Below are positions 1-6,306 of a stretch of 9,857 bases of DNA, in pieces. The DNA comes from Candidatus Hydrogenedentota bacterium. Its GTDB lineage: Bacteria > Spirochaetota > Leptospiria > Turneriellales > J094. Numbering within the stretch: the first letter of the stretch is position 1; each line of letters starts with the position of its first letter. The notes under the pieces were generated by a model. It made no database searches, had not been told where the DNA came from, and saw only the letters and a program-made list of their open reading frames with translations. The translations under genes and the position numbers were made by a program. Where the stretch lies: contig RFJE01000075.1 of NCBI GenBank assembly GCA_003695005.1, forward strand, positions 1 to 9,857, given 5' to 3'.

Positions 1-551
1 ATCCGGTTCCCCCCATTTTAAGCAAAGCATTGTCAGAAAAGTATCCCTATCAGAAAAAGGCGTTGATTGGTTTTGCCCAAAAAGCTAGAATTCCCATTTA
101 TACCCCACCGGATAAAACACGGCAACAAATAGCTCGAGTGCTTTATTTTATTTTAAAGAAGGCTGGCTTTCAGCCACAGTTAAATGTTGTGGATACAGGT
201 ACTCTTTTATTTTGGAATAACCAAAAAAAGCGGGGGATTTATCTTTTAAAGTGGATTGCCGATTATGCGCATGCAGAAAACTTTCTTGTGCCGCTTTTTT
301 ATTCAAAAAATGCTGGTAGTGGTGGAAATCGATCTTGGTTTGCCGATGCAGAGGTGGATGCAATGCTTAAAAAATATGATGGTTCGCCAAAACAAACCGT
401 TCTTTTACAAGAAATGATTCGGGAAAAAGCTCCCTGGCTTTTTATTGGTTTTGAAAAGGAAATCTGGTATGTTCGTAAGAAAGTTTTTTTCCAAGTCCCT
501 ATTACATACTCTGCCATTAGCGCAGAAAATTTTGGATTTCCCCTTCCCTAA
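1..551 (+). CDS. Extracellular solute-binding protein family 5 (peptide/oligopeptide ABC transporter), C-terminal part
   Basis: This is the C-terminal end of a DppA/OppA-like substrate-binding protein, which in a didermic cell would capture peptides or similar solutes in the periplasm for an ABC importer. The frame is open to the left edge, reading PVPPILSKAL before the TTG at position 30. That TTG is therefore an internal leucine and the gene is cut by the window edge. The family pattern is clear: a W-x-A-D-Y stretch followed by AENFLVPLF, then a G/N-rich loop, then the ADAEVDAMLKK segment that matches the usual 'N-P-E-V-D-x-L-L' block, and late in the protein REKAPWLFIGF, matching the 'I-x-x-x-A-P-W-I-P-L' block. 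About 180 residues of an expected 500-600 are visible. The stop is TAA at 549-551. The next gene converges on it 55 nt away. The specific ligand cannot be told from this fragment. Confidence 0.85.
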   Translation, partial: PVPPILSKALSEKYPYQKKALIGFAQKARIPIYTPPDKTRQQIARVLYFILKKAGFQPQLNVVDTGTLLFWNNQKKRGIYLLKWIADYAHAENFLVPLFYSKNAGSGGNRSWFADAEVDAMLKKYDGSPKQTVLLQEMIREKAPWLFIGFEKEIWYVRKKVFFQVPITYSAISAENFGFPLP

Positions 552-558
552 ACAAAAC

Positions 559-579
559 TATCGCAAAGTATAAGCGATA
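559..579. terminator. Weak hairpin between convergent genes
   Basis: A 6-bp perfect inverted repeat, TATCGC / GCGATA with a 9-nt loop, sits 8 nt after the solute-binding protein stop and 28 nt beyond the stop of the convergent protease gene. It has no proper T-tract on the + strand and only a broken T-rich run (GTTTTGTT) on the minus strand. It could act as a weak bidirectional terminator; the position is suggestive but the structure is poor. Confidence 0.25.
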
Positions 580-606
580 CCTCGTGCCACTGATAACGCT
601 CACAAA

Positions 607-1419
607 TTACGTACTTTTTTGATTTGGTAGATATTCCACAGTTGGCATTTTTTTCATTGGCTGTGGATATAAGCTCATAAGTTCTAAAAACTCGTTGGGA
701 ATTTCTGTATTTACAGGAAGCCCGAATTTTTTTGCTTCTTCCGAGGTAATACCATAGTCATGAGTCCATGTACCTTGCGTAAGTAGCTTTGCTGTTTTTT
801 GAGCTTGTTTTGCGGGCATTTTTTCTTTTAATAATTCATGCACAAAAGTTTCGAGCTGCTGGATTGCTTTTTTCGCCATATCTGCTTGGATCAAAGTCGT
901 ATCATCGATATCGGCTGGCTTTTTTGTTTGCACTGCTTTTAAGATGGATGCTGCCGGAAGCTGCCCTAATTGAGGATCGACCGGACCAAGCACTGCATGT
1001 GGACTCATTATGATTTCATCTGCCGCAAGAGCAATTAAAGTGCCACCGGACATCGCCATGTGAGGAACAATGACACGAACAGGCGCTTTTCGCATTTGGA
1101 TGGCACGTGCAATTTGTACTGCTGCTAAAACGAGCCCGCCAGGAGTATGCAGCACAATGTCCACCGGTGTTTTAGAATCTGTCATGTGTAACGCTCGCAA
1201 CACTTCTTCGGAATCATCCATATTTAAAAACCGCATAATAGGAAATCCCATAAAGCTCATGGTTTCTTGCCTGTGGACAATTAAAATCACTCGGCTTTTC
1301 CGTTTTTTTTCAATGCGGGCAATTAAATTAAAGCGTGCTGTTTCAATTAACTTTTGTCGAATGAGTGGCTGAAAGGATATTAAAATTAAAAATATCCAAA
1401 ATAAAGATCCAATATCCAT
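607..1419 (-). CDS. SDH/SppA-like Clp-fold serine protease, membrane-anchored
   Basis: This is a 270-residue protein of the 'serine dehydrogenase proteinase' (SDH_sah) branch of the ClpP/crotonase fold, related to SppA/NfeD-type proteases. Residues 5-20 form a hydrophobic N-terminal anchor, so the protease domain is probably membrane-tethered. The fold signatures are the HTPGG loop (91-95), which normally forms the oxyanion hole, and AMSGGT (122-127), where Ser124 sits at the family's nucleophile position. GPVDPQ (145-150) follows. The C-terminal THDYGIT segment (219-225) and nearby lysines match the family's end region. Start choice is secure: AGGAGG (1431-1426) lies 6 nt before ATG. The start overlaps the rhomboid stop as TAATG, so translation is probably coupled to the upstream rhomboid gene. 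The substrate is unknown. Confidence 0.85.
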   Translation of the reverse strand: MDIGSLFWIFLILISFQPLIRQKLIETARFNLIARIEKKRKSRVILIVHRQETMSFMGFPIMRFLNMDDSEEVLRALHMTDSKTPVDIVLHTPGGLVLAAVQIARAIQMRKAPVRVIVPHMAMSGGTLIALAADEIIMSPHAVLGPVDPQLGQLPAASILKAVQTKKPADIDDTTLIQADMAKKAIQQLETFVHELLKEKMPAKQAQKTAKLLTQGTWTHDYGITSEEAKKFGLPVNTEIPNEFLELMSLYPQPMKKMPTVEYLPNQKST

Positions 1420-2147
1420 TATATTCCTCCTGTGTACCTGCGATAGTATTGTTCGGGATAATGAAACTGCTGTGCGCCAATTAAAAAGAATCTATACAAA
1501 ATGATGCCAGCAACAAACCCACCTATATGAGCCCAAAAAGCAATATTGGTTGCATGATCTCCCAATAAGAAAGTAGTGGTGCCGTAAAAAAATTGCATAA
1601 AAAACCAAAATCCAATAAATACAAGCGCCGGCCATTCAAAGAAAAATGGAAAAATAAAAATAGGCACTAGAAAAATAATTCGACTTAAAGGGAATAAAAG
1701 CATGTAAGCTCCCATTACACCCGAAATGGCTCCGGAAGCTCCTAAGGCAGGTACGGTAGAATCAGAATATAAAGAGTAGTGAGTTATACTTGCTAAAACA
1801 CCGCAGAGTGAGTAAAAAAGAAAAAAGCGGCCATGCCCCATCTTGCTTTCTACATTATCCCCAAAAATCCACAAAGTCCACATATTTGAAAAAATATGGA
1901 AAAAACTACCATGTAGAAATGTATTTGTATAAAAAGTAAAATATGGTTTCGGATCCATTCCATGTGCCATTGCCCAGTCCGGATCAGATATACTTCGGGG
2001 AATAAGAGCAAAATAATATAATAGATGATTCAATACATCCGGTGGTAAAGAAATTTCAAAAAGAAATACTACAAGGTTGATAAAAATAAGGAACCATGTA
2101 ACCCATGGTGTGCGATAGATAGGTGCAGTATCACGTAACGGTAGCAT
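1419..2147 (-). CDS. Rhomboid family intramembrane serine protease
   Basis: This 242-residue polytopic membrane protein is a rhomboid protease, which cleaves transmembrane segments of other proteins within the bilayer. The diagnostic residues are all present: H84-x3-N88 (HIFSN) in the second transmembrane region, the nucleophile motif GASG (Ser138) and the catalytic histidine in AHIGG (His207), giving the Ser-His dyad. About six hydrophobic segments can be traced (roughly 15-31, 78-97, 107-122, 132-151, 155-190 and 203-223), the usual rhomboid core with a long first loop containing many aromatic residues. A short charged cytosolic tail ends in RRYTGGI. No clear ribosome binding site precedes ATG. 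The gene starts 32 nt after the ATPase-like gene and overlaps the next protease gene, so it is probably transcribed with them. Its substrate is unknown; the neighbourhood hints at signalling but does not prove it. Confidence 0.93.
   Translation of the reverse strand: MLPLRDTAPIYRTPWVTWFLIFINLVVFLFEISLPPDVLNHLLYYFALIPRSISDPDWAMAHGMDPKPYFTFYTNTFLHGSFFHIFSNMWTLWIFGDNVESKMGHGRFFLFYSLCGVLASITHYSLYSDSTVPALGASGAISGVMGAYMLLFPLSRIIFLVPIFIFPFFFEWPALVFIGFWFFMQFFYGTTTFLLGDHATNIAFWAHIGGFVAGIILYRFFLIGAQQFHYPEQYYRRYTGGI
1426..1431 (-). promoter_or_regulatory. Ribosome binding site AGGAGG inside the rhomboid 3' end
   Basis: AGGAGG lies within the last codons of the rhomboid gene, 6 nt before the ATG at 1419. 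It fixes the start of the Clp-fold protease and supports coupled translation across the TAATG junction. Confidence 0.8.
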
Positions 2148-2162
2148 ATTAGTGAACTAAAT

Positions 2163-2180
2163 TAAGAAGCCAGCTTCTCT
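2163..2180 (-). terminator. Weak hairpin after the GHKL-like gene
   Basis: On the minus strand AGAAG-CTGG-CTTCT follows directly after the stop codon of the gene at 2180-3007, and then TAATTTAG. The stem is only 5-6 bp with a poor T-run, so it would at most attenuate transcription into the rhomboid gene. It may have no function. Confidence 0.2.
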
Positions 2181-3007
2181 TATTTATCGGGATCAGGATC
2201 AGGTTTCTCCTGTTGGTTTTCTTGGTTAAGCCCATCTTGTTTAGATAATTGAGAAACTTTAATATGAACAATCACTGTCGTATTATTTACAGAAATAATA
2301 CTAATGGCTTTAAAGGGATCAATCCCAAGTTCTCGTAAACTTGCATCAATCGTGGCATAGCCAAGTCCTGCTCCTCCATCGGAATCATCCATGTGTTGAA
2401 TAAAAAACATAGTTTCTTCGCCTCTATCGGCAAATTCTTTAAACTCCTTGCGCTTTGCGTGAATTCTTTCTAAATCTCGCTCTAAAATTGGTGCATTATT
2501 TGTAACTTCCATATTTAAAGCACCCCAAATTTCTTGTACTCGTAATTGAACCCGAACCCCATAACGACGTACTTTTTTTCTAACTTCCAGCAATTCTTTA
2601 AAAGATCGGATTGTATCATACTCTTCTTTTGTGTATTTTCTTCCTTCCTTCTGAACTTTCATTTTTAATGAAATAACTTTTGCTTCTTGCGTAAGTGCGG
2701 TTCGGACATAAGCAGTAATTTCCTCTAAAGGCACATATTTTTCTGTAAGATCAGAAAACTTCCGTCTATCTTTTAAAATCTCTTCTATCTTACCTTCAAT
2801 AACTCCTTCCTTAATTTTCTGCTCAAGTGCTTCTCGAATCAGCACATACTTGTAATTGGCCTTAATGCCATTTTTAACTAACTCATCTACACAAGTTAAA
2901 AGGGGATCCACTAATTCTTCGGGATTATACTTTTCTAGATATTTCGTTAAAATTTCTCGAACTTGCTCTTTTGCTTTTGGTGAGTATAATCGGATAATCC
3001 CTAACAA
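2180..3007 (-). CDS. Divergent GHKL/HATPase-like protein with long helical insert, partner of the upstream STAS protein
   Basis: I do not recognise a named family for this 275-residue protein. Three segments in order resemble the Bergerat ATP-binding fold of histidine kinases and RsbW-type anti-sigma kinases. DELVKNGIKAN (41-51) resembles the N box. EVTNNAPILERDLERI (167-182) resembles the G1 strand and following helix, but with N-N-A where D-x-G is usual. GGAGLGYATIDASL (211-224) resembles the G2 box 'GGtGLGLaIv'. Between N and G1 is about 110 residues of charged, mostly helical sequence, far longer than in RsbW. The C-terminal tail is acidic and proline-rich (QEKPDPDPDK). It follows the STAS gene by 15 nt, the arrangement of a partner-switching pair. 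The start is TTG, supported by AGGAG (3018-3014) 6 nt upstream. Whether it binds ATP or phosphorylates the STAS protein is inference. Confidence 0.6.
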   Translation of the reverse strand: MLGIIRLYSPKAKEQVREILTKYLEKYNPEELVDPLLTCVDELVKNGIKANYKYVLIREALEQKIKEGVIEGKIEEILKDRRKFSDLTEKYVPLEEITAYVRTALTQEAKVISLKMKVQKEGRKYTKEEYDTIRSFKELLEVRKKVRRYGVRVQLRVQEIWGALNMEVTNNAPILERDLERIHAKRKEFKEFADRGEETMFFIQHMDDSDGGAGLGYATIDASLRELGIDPFKAISIISVNNTTVIVHIKVSQLSKQDGLNQENQQEKPDPDPDK

Positions 3008-3013
3008 GCTAAA

Positions 3014-3018
3014 CTCCT
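3014..3018 (-). promoter_or_regulatory. Ribosome binding site deciding the TTG start
   Basis: AGGAG is followed by TTTAGC and then TTG at 3007. No ATG or GTG competes nearby, so this site selects a TTG start for the GHKL-like protein. It lies in the 15-nt gap after the STAS stop codon. Confidence 0.7.
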
Positions 3019-3022
3019 ACGG

Positions 3023-3355
3023 TTACGCGTTTACAGCTTCGTCAACACTATCAAAAAGAGCAATTTCTGAATCTAACCTTGTTGTCTTTAAAGTATCTAA
3101 CACTTTTTCGCCACAGGATGCTAAACGCAGCTCGCCCCCTTCATCCTGAATATGTCTTAAAAAGGTAATTAAAACCCCAATGCCAGAAGAGTCAATATGC
3201 TGCACGCTTTTCATATCCAGCACAATGATTTTTTCCGCGCCTTCTGATGCTTTAGCTAGTGCATCTCGAAACTCTACGGAATTGCCAATATCAATTTGGC
3301 TCTCTGGTACTCGTATGACAGTTGCATTCCCTTGCTTTTCTGTTTTGAGATCCAT
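3023..3355 (-). CDS. STAS-domain anti-sigma factor antagonist (SpoIIAA/RsbV-like)
   Basis: This 110-residue single-domain protein is an anti-anti-sigma factor type regulator. Such proteins bind an anti-sigma kinase or another partner unless phosphorylated on a conserved serine. The key motif HIDSSGIGVL is present. Counting from the ATG, Asp55-Ser56 matches the Asp57-Ser58 pair phosphorylated in SpoIIAA. The strand IIVLDMKSVQ before it and RLASCGEKVLDTLKTTRL after it follow the STAS fold, and the protein ends in the usual helix (SVDEAVNA). I place the start at ATG 3355: AAGGAG (3366-3361) lies 5 nt upstream. The GTG at 3361 shares a base with that site and is unlikely. It is the first gene of the minus-strand cluster and diverges from rplS. 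Its partner is probably the GHKL-like protein immediately downstream. Confidence 0.92.
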   Translation of the reverse strand: MDLKTEKQGNATVIRVPESQIDIGNSVEFRDALAKASEGAEKIIVLDMKSVQHIDSSGIGVLITFLRHIQDEGGELRLASCGEKVLDTLKTTRLDSEIALFDSVDEAVNA

Positions 3356-3360
3356 ACCCA

Positions 3361-3366
3361 CTCCTT
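3361..3366 (-). promoter_or_regulatory. Ribosome binding site AAGGAG of the STAS gene
   Basis: AAGGAG is followed by TGGGT and then ATG at 3355. This spacing decides for the ATG over the GTG two codons upstream, which overlaps the site itself. Confidence 0.75.
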
Positions 3367-3430
3367 AAAAGGCAAAAATTATCACAACAATAATAAAAAA
3401 ACCTGTGTACGCTGTCTAGAATTTTTTCGG

Positions 3431-3457
3431 TTTACAGATTGTCCTATTTTGTATAAT
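3431..3457 (+). promoter_or_regulatory. Likely housekeeping promoter of rplS
   Basis: TTTACA (3431-3436) and a perfect TATAAT (3452-3457) are separated by 15 nt, slightly short for a sigma-70-type promoter. Transcription would begin near 3464, leaving a leader of about 20 nt with GAGG (3475-3478) placed 7 nt before the rplS ATG. No similarly good promoter was seen on the minus strand for the divergent STAS gene; GATAAT (3383-3378) is the best -10 candidate there. Confidence 0.55.
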
Positions 3458-3485
3458 TTACCGTATATTAAAGTGAGGTAACATT

Positions 3486-3995
3486 ATGATTCATCCAAAA
3501 CTTGAAAAAATACATTTGCAACAGGTGAACAGACCGCTTAACTTTGAAATTGGTGATACTGTAAAAGTGCACTATAAAATTAAAGAAGGTAACAAAGAAA
3601 GAATTCAGATTTATGAAGGGGTTGTTATTGCTATTTCCGGACGCGGTGCCGGTAAGACCTTTACGGTTCGAAGAATTAGTCATGATGTAGGGGTAGAGAG
3701 AATTTTCCCGCTCTATGCACCAACCATTGATAAAATTGAAAAAGTACGTTCTGGTCGCGTAAGGCGAGCAAAATTGTATTATCTGCGAGAGAAAGTAGGA
3801 AAACATGCTCGCTTAAAAGAAGTAAAAAGAGAAGCCCCGAAGGACAAAATTTACGAAAAAGCGCAGAAATTAAAAGAAGAAATGGAAAATGCAAAAAAAG
3901 CAGCCGAACAGGCTGAACAGCAGGTATCCGAAAATTTAGCCGAGAATGAAGGCGCAAGTAGCGCCGAACAAAACACGGATCAACCTGCGGGTTAA
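3486..3995 (+). CDS. rplS: Large ribosomal subunit protein bL19 with C-terminal extension
   Basis: The first 115 or so residues are a typical L19: [16 protein letters not shown] near the N terminus, the [14 protein letters not shown] strand pair, [20 protein letters not shown], and the signature [22 protein letters not shown] (91-112). L19 sits at the interface between the 30S and 50S subunits. Bacterial L19 is usually about 115-120 residues; this one is 169. The extra tail (about 116-169) begins as a charged, probably helical or coiled stretch rich in Lys, Glu and Ala, and ends as an acidic, Ser/Asn/Gln-rich, probably disordered segment ([16 protein letters not shown]). The start is ATG with GAGG 7 nt upstream and a good promoter. 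The usual neighbour trmD is not present; pcnB follows 32 nt downstream. The identity is firm; the role of the tail is unknown. Confidence 0.96.
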   Translation: MIHPKLEKIHLQQVNRPLNFEIGDTVKVHYKIKEGNKERIQIYEGVVIAISGRGAGKTFTVRRISHDVGVERIFPLYAPTIDKIEKVRSGRVRRAKLYYLREKVGKHARLKEVKREAPKDKIYEKAQKLKEEMENAKKAAEQAEQQVSENLAENEGASSAEQNTDQPAG

Positions 3996-4027
3996 ATCCG
4001 CAAAAATGACTGTGTGTCGGTATCATA

Positions 4028-5434
4028 ATGCCGAGAAGGCGGTTTTTTATTTTCGGATCGGCTAAAGTAACGGATCCTACTTCTATTCTGCGCTACCCTG
4101 AAGGGAAAAGATATTATCGGGAATTTCATAATATAAGAAGGGGGCATATTGACCCTGATGCGTTAAAAGTTATTTCTCGTCTGCAGCAATTTGGCTATAA
4201 AGCTTATTTAGTTGGCGGAAGTGTACGCGACTTGCTTTTAGGAATTCGCCCTAAAGATTATGACATTGTTACCAATGCAAAACCCAATGAGATTCGGAAA
4301 ATTTTTAACAATAGCCGAATTATTGGAAAAAGGTTTAAAATTGTACATGTTATTTTTCGGGGGAATAAAATTATCGAAGTAGCTACAGCTCGTTCCATTC
4401 CGGCTACTCGCATCCAAGCAAAAGACGAAGAAGGCCTTTACTTAAAGCGAGATAATATCTACGGCACATTTAAAGAAGATGCTGCTCGTCGAGATTTTAC
4501 AATTAACTCTTTATTTTACGATGTCCGCAACGAAACCATTTTAGACTACACAGGTGGTTTGCAGGATTTGCAAAATAAAGTAATTCGTGTCATTACAACA
4601 GAAAAAATTTCTTTTCCCGAAGATCCTGTAAGGATGTTGCGAGCGGTTAAGTTCGCAGCTTTGTTAGACTTTAGCCTTCATCCTGATTTAATAAAAGGGA
4701 TTAAGAAGTATCGTAAGTTAATTCGAAAAGCAGCCGTAGCTAGATTACACGAAGAAATCAATAAGATATTTCGCACAGGCCAGAGCGCAAAAATTTTTGA
4801 AATGCTCGTGGATACTCGTTTAGCAGAAGGTCTTTTACCAACAATATGGCAAGAACTTAAATTAAAGCCAGGACAATTTAATAAAACGAAATTAGCCAAT
4901 CGGCTAAAAATTGCCGATAGGATGATTGAAGAGCATGAGGATATTAACACAAACATTTACTATGCTCTTTTATTGCACGACATTATGCAAAAAGCATTTG
5001 AGAAAGCCAATATTAGCAAGGGCTCTAAAGCCGAGCGGATATTAAAAGCGAAAGCTATTTTAGAAAAATATGGTAATGAGCTTGGCTTAACAAAGCGAGA
5101 AATTGACCGTTTAGCGGTCATGTTTGCTGTGCAGAATCAGTTTCGGAAAAATAAAGAAAATAAATCATGGATTCGAAAGTTTAAAAATGAAGATTTCTTT
5201 TTAGAAGCTTTTATATTATACAAAATTATTGCCATTAGCGAAAAAGACGAAGATGCTATCCAAAAAGCTTTGTTTTGGGAAATTGGCTTACGGCAAAAAC
5301 TTCCTGACGCCATTCGTAAAACATGGATCCGTGCTCTCCCCGAAATTAACGATGCTGTTGCTACTAAGTACGATAAAAAACTGCGAACCACGAAAAAAAG
5401 AAAATCTGCAATAGGCATTAAGAAAAAAAATTAG
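4028..5434 (+). CDS. pcnB: Poly(A) polymerase I family nucleotidyltransferase (class II, PcnB-like)
   Basis: This 468-residue class II nucleotidyltransferase would add 3' adenosines to RNA, marking transcripts for decay, if it is a true poly(A) polymerase. It has the head domain with YLVGGSVRDLLLG (60-72), the metal-binding pair in DYD (Asp77, Asp79), then RIIGKRFKIVHVIF (97-110) and IIEVATAR, which follow the PcnB pattern. RRDFTINSLFYD (154-165) and EDPVRMLRAVKFA (198-210) complete the tRNA NucTransf/PcnB core. Its length matches E. coli PcnB (about 465). The last 20 residues are strongly basic (KKRKSAIGIKKKN), as in many RNA-binding tails. No good ribosome site precedes ATG 4028; coupling to rplS 32 nt upstream is possible. 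CCA-adding activity is the main alternative, because the families are close. The stop overlaps the convergent ATPase gene by 4 nt. Confidence 0.88.
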   Translation: MPRRRFFIFGSAKVTDPTSILRYPEGKRYYREFHNIRRGHIDPDALKVISRLQQFGYKAYLVGGSVRDLLLGIRPKDYDIVTNAKPNEIRKIFNNSRIIGKRFKIVHVIFRGNKIIEVATARSIPATRIQAKDEEGLYLKRDNIYGTFKEDAARRDFTINSLFYDVRNETILDYTGGLQDLQNKVIRVITTEKISFPEDPVRMLRAVKFAALLDFSLHPDLIKGIKKYRKLIRKAAVARLHEEINKIFRTGQSAKIFEMLVDTRLAEGLLPTIWQELKLKPGQFNKTKLANRLKIADRMIEEHEDINTNIYYALLLHDIMQKAFEKANISKGSKAERILKAKAILEKYGNELGLTKREIDRLAVMFAVQNQFRKNKENKSWIRKFKNEDFFLEAFILYKIIAISEKDEDAIQKALFWEIGLRQKLPDAIRKTWIRALPEINDAVATKYDKKLRTTKKRKSAIGIKKKN

Positions 5435-5826
5435 TCTATGTAAAATAAAACAAGTAAATTGCCATTGGAAAGTTGGCGATAGACAGCCTTATAAAAAATT
5501 TTTTTTACTAAATAATTGCCATAACCGCCGTCGGCGCCCTTTTCTAATAACTCCATTGGTTCAGGGTGTTTTGCTTTTGTTGGATCATAAGGTTTCGCTC
5601 TATCGGCAATTTTAATAATAGCTCTTTTTTTTGTATAAAAGAAACCTGTGTATATTTTTCGGCGGCCATCATACCGATAGCCATGCTCCATAACATTTGT
5701 TAAAATTTCTTCTAAACCTAACACTAAAAAATGAGAATTTTTGTAAGAAAGGTTTTTCGTAATTTTTTTAATTTCTTCGCGGTACTTACGAATATCCTTT
5801 GTGCTAGCTCGAAGAGTACGAACCAA
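5431..5826 (-). CDS. RsbW/SpoIIAB-like ATPase (anti-sigma factor or serine kinase of a STAS protein)
   Basis: A single HATPase domain of about 131 residues (counted from TTG 5826). Its motifs are the N box GLEEILTNVMEHGY (37-50, with Glu40, Asn44 and His48), the G1-like DRAKPYDP (75-82) and the G2-like GADGGYGNYLV (97-107). In this family the protein binds ATP, phosphorylates its STAS partner and may hold a sigma factor. G1 has Ala where Gly is usual (D-R-A), so nucleotide binding may be altered. The gene lies downstream of, and in the same frame as, the STAS gene at 5929-6273. The start is uncertain: TTG 5826 has no ribosome site and leaves a 102-nt gap, but the frame is open up to the STAS TAG at 5931-5929. 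GGAG (5927-5924) stands 4 nt before a non-standard ATC (5919), which would add 31 residues. It ends overlapping the pcnB stop. Confidence 0.82.
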   Translation of the reverse strand: MVRTLRASTKDIRKYREEIKKITKNLSYKNSHFLVLGLEEILTNVMEHGYRYDGRRKIYTGFFYTKKRAIIKIADRAKPYDPTKAKHPEPMELLEKGADGGYGNYLVKKIFYKAVYRQLSNGNLLVLFYID

Positions 5827-5928
5827 AGAATGATAATCTATGCTATCGGCTTCTAACCATTTTTGTTCTGCAGCCGATAAAAATTGATAACTTGCTTTTT
5901 GCTTTTCTTCTCTCCCGATGAGACTCCC

Positions 5929-6273
5929 CTATGCTTCTAGCGCTTGTTTTAAAGAAGGGTAAAAAGAAAAAGCAGCAGCAAAACCAAGTAGCTCATATAC
6001 TTTTTTTACTTCATCTTGCACGGCCGCTAGTCTTAAATCTCCCTTTTTACTACGGGTATCATTGAGAGCTTTTACTGTAGCACCAATTCCTGCCGATGAC
6101 ATAAAACTGACTCCTGTCATGTCGAGAACAATCCAAACTTTTCCTGCAGAAATGAGCTTGTTTAAAGCTTCTGTTAATTTCGGACTTGTTTCTGAATCCA
6201 CTTTACCTTGTAACTGCAAAATGACAAACTTTCCCTTTTCGCCCTGTCGAATGGTTAATTCACTTTGTGCCAT
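5929..6273 (-). CDS. STAS-domain anti-sigma factor antagonist, second copy
   Basis: This 114-residue STAS protein is the likely partner of the RsbW-like ATPase encoded next. The fold is clear: FVILQLQGKVDSETSPKL near the N terminus, VWIVLDMTGVSFMSSAGIGA in the middle with the phosphorylatable position at Ser59 (or Ser60), and DLRLAAVQDEVKKVYELLGF leading to the C-terminal helix. The residue before the serine pair is Met rather than Asp, a variant common in SSAG-type STAS proteins but different from the first copy (HIDSSG). ATG at 6273 has no ribosome binding site, and the best promoter lies so close that the mRNA may begin at or beside the start codon. It is not closely similar to the STAS protein at 3023-3355, so a recent duplication is unlikely. 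Confidence 0.92.
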   Translation of the reverse strand: MAQSELTIRQGEKGKFVILQLQGKVDSETSPKLTEALNKLISAGKVWIVLDMTGVSFMSSAGIGATVKALNDTRSKKGDLRLAAVQDEVKKVYELLGFAAAFSFYPSLKQALEA

Positions 6274-6275
6274 AC

Positions 6276-6306
6276 TCTATATTTAAGCCAATGAATAAGC
6301 TGTCAA
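6276..6306 (-). promoter_or_regulatory. Candidate promoter of the second STAS/ATPase pair, possibly giving a leaderless mRNA
   Basis: A perfect TTGACA (6306-6301) is present on the minus strand. The -10 is weaker: AATATA (6283-6278) at 17 nt spacing or TATAGA (6281-6276) at 19 nt. Either puts the transcription start at or within a few bases of the ATG at 6273, which agrees with the absence of a ribosome site. Confidence 0.5.

Noticed and set aside
30..551. A complete small gene starting at TTG 30
   Set aside because: The frame is open to the window edge and the sequence is the C-terminal part of a large solute-binding protein family.
3468..3806. Antisense open frames over rplS, pcnB and the acyl-CoA dehydrogenase
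   Set aside because: They lie wholly inside strongly conserved genes, carry no recognisable domain and have compositions typical of reverse-strand shadows.
3986..4002. Hairpin TGCGG/CCGCA over the rplS stop codon as a terminator
   Set aside because: The stem is 5-6 bp and is followed by A's rather than T's on the + strand; pcnB follows on the same strand only 32 nt after the stop.
5421..5430. T8 run after the ATPase stop on the minus strand as an intrinsic terminator
   Set aside because: No stable hairpin directly precedes it; the nearest GCCA/TGGC stem is more than 30 nt away. The run is explained by the lysine codons at the end of pcnB.
4028..5434. CCA-adding tRNA nucleotidyltransferase as the primary call
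   Set aside because: The RIIGKRFKIVHVIF and IIEVATAR segments, the length and the basic tail follow PcnB better; it remains the main alternative because sequence alone can mislead in this family.
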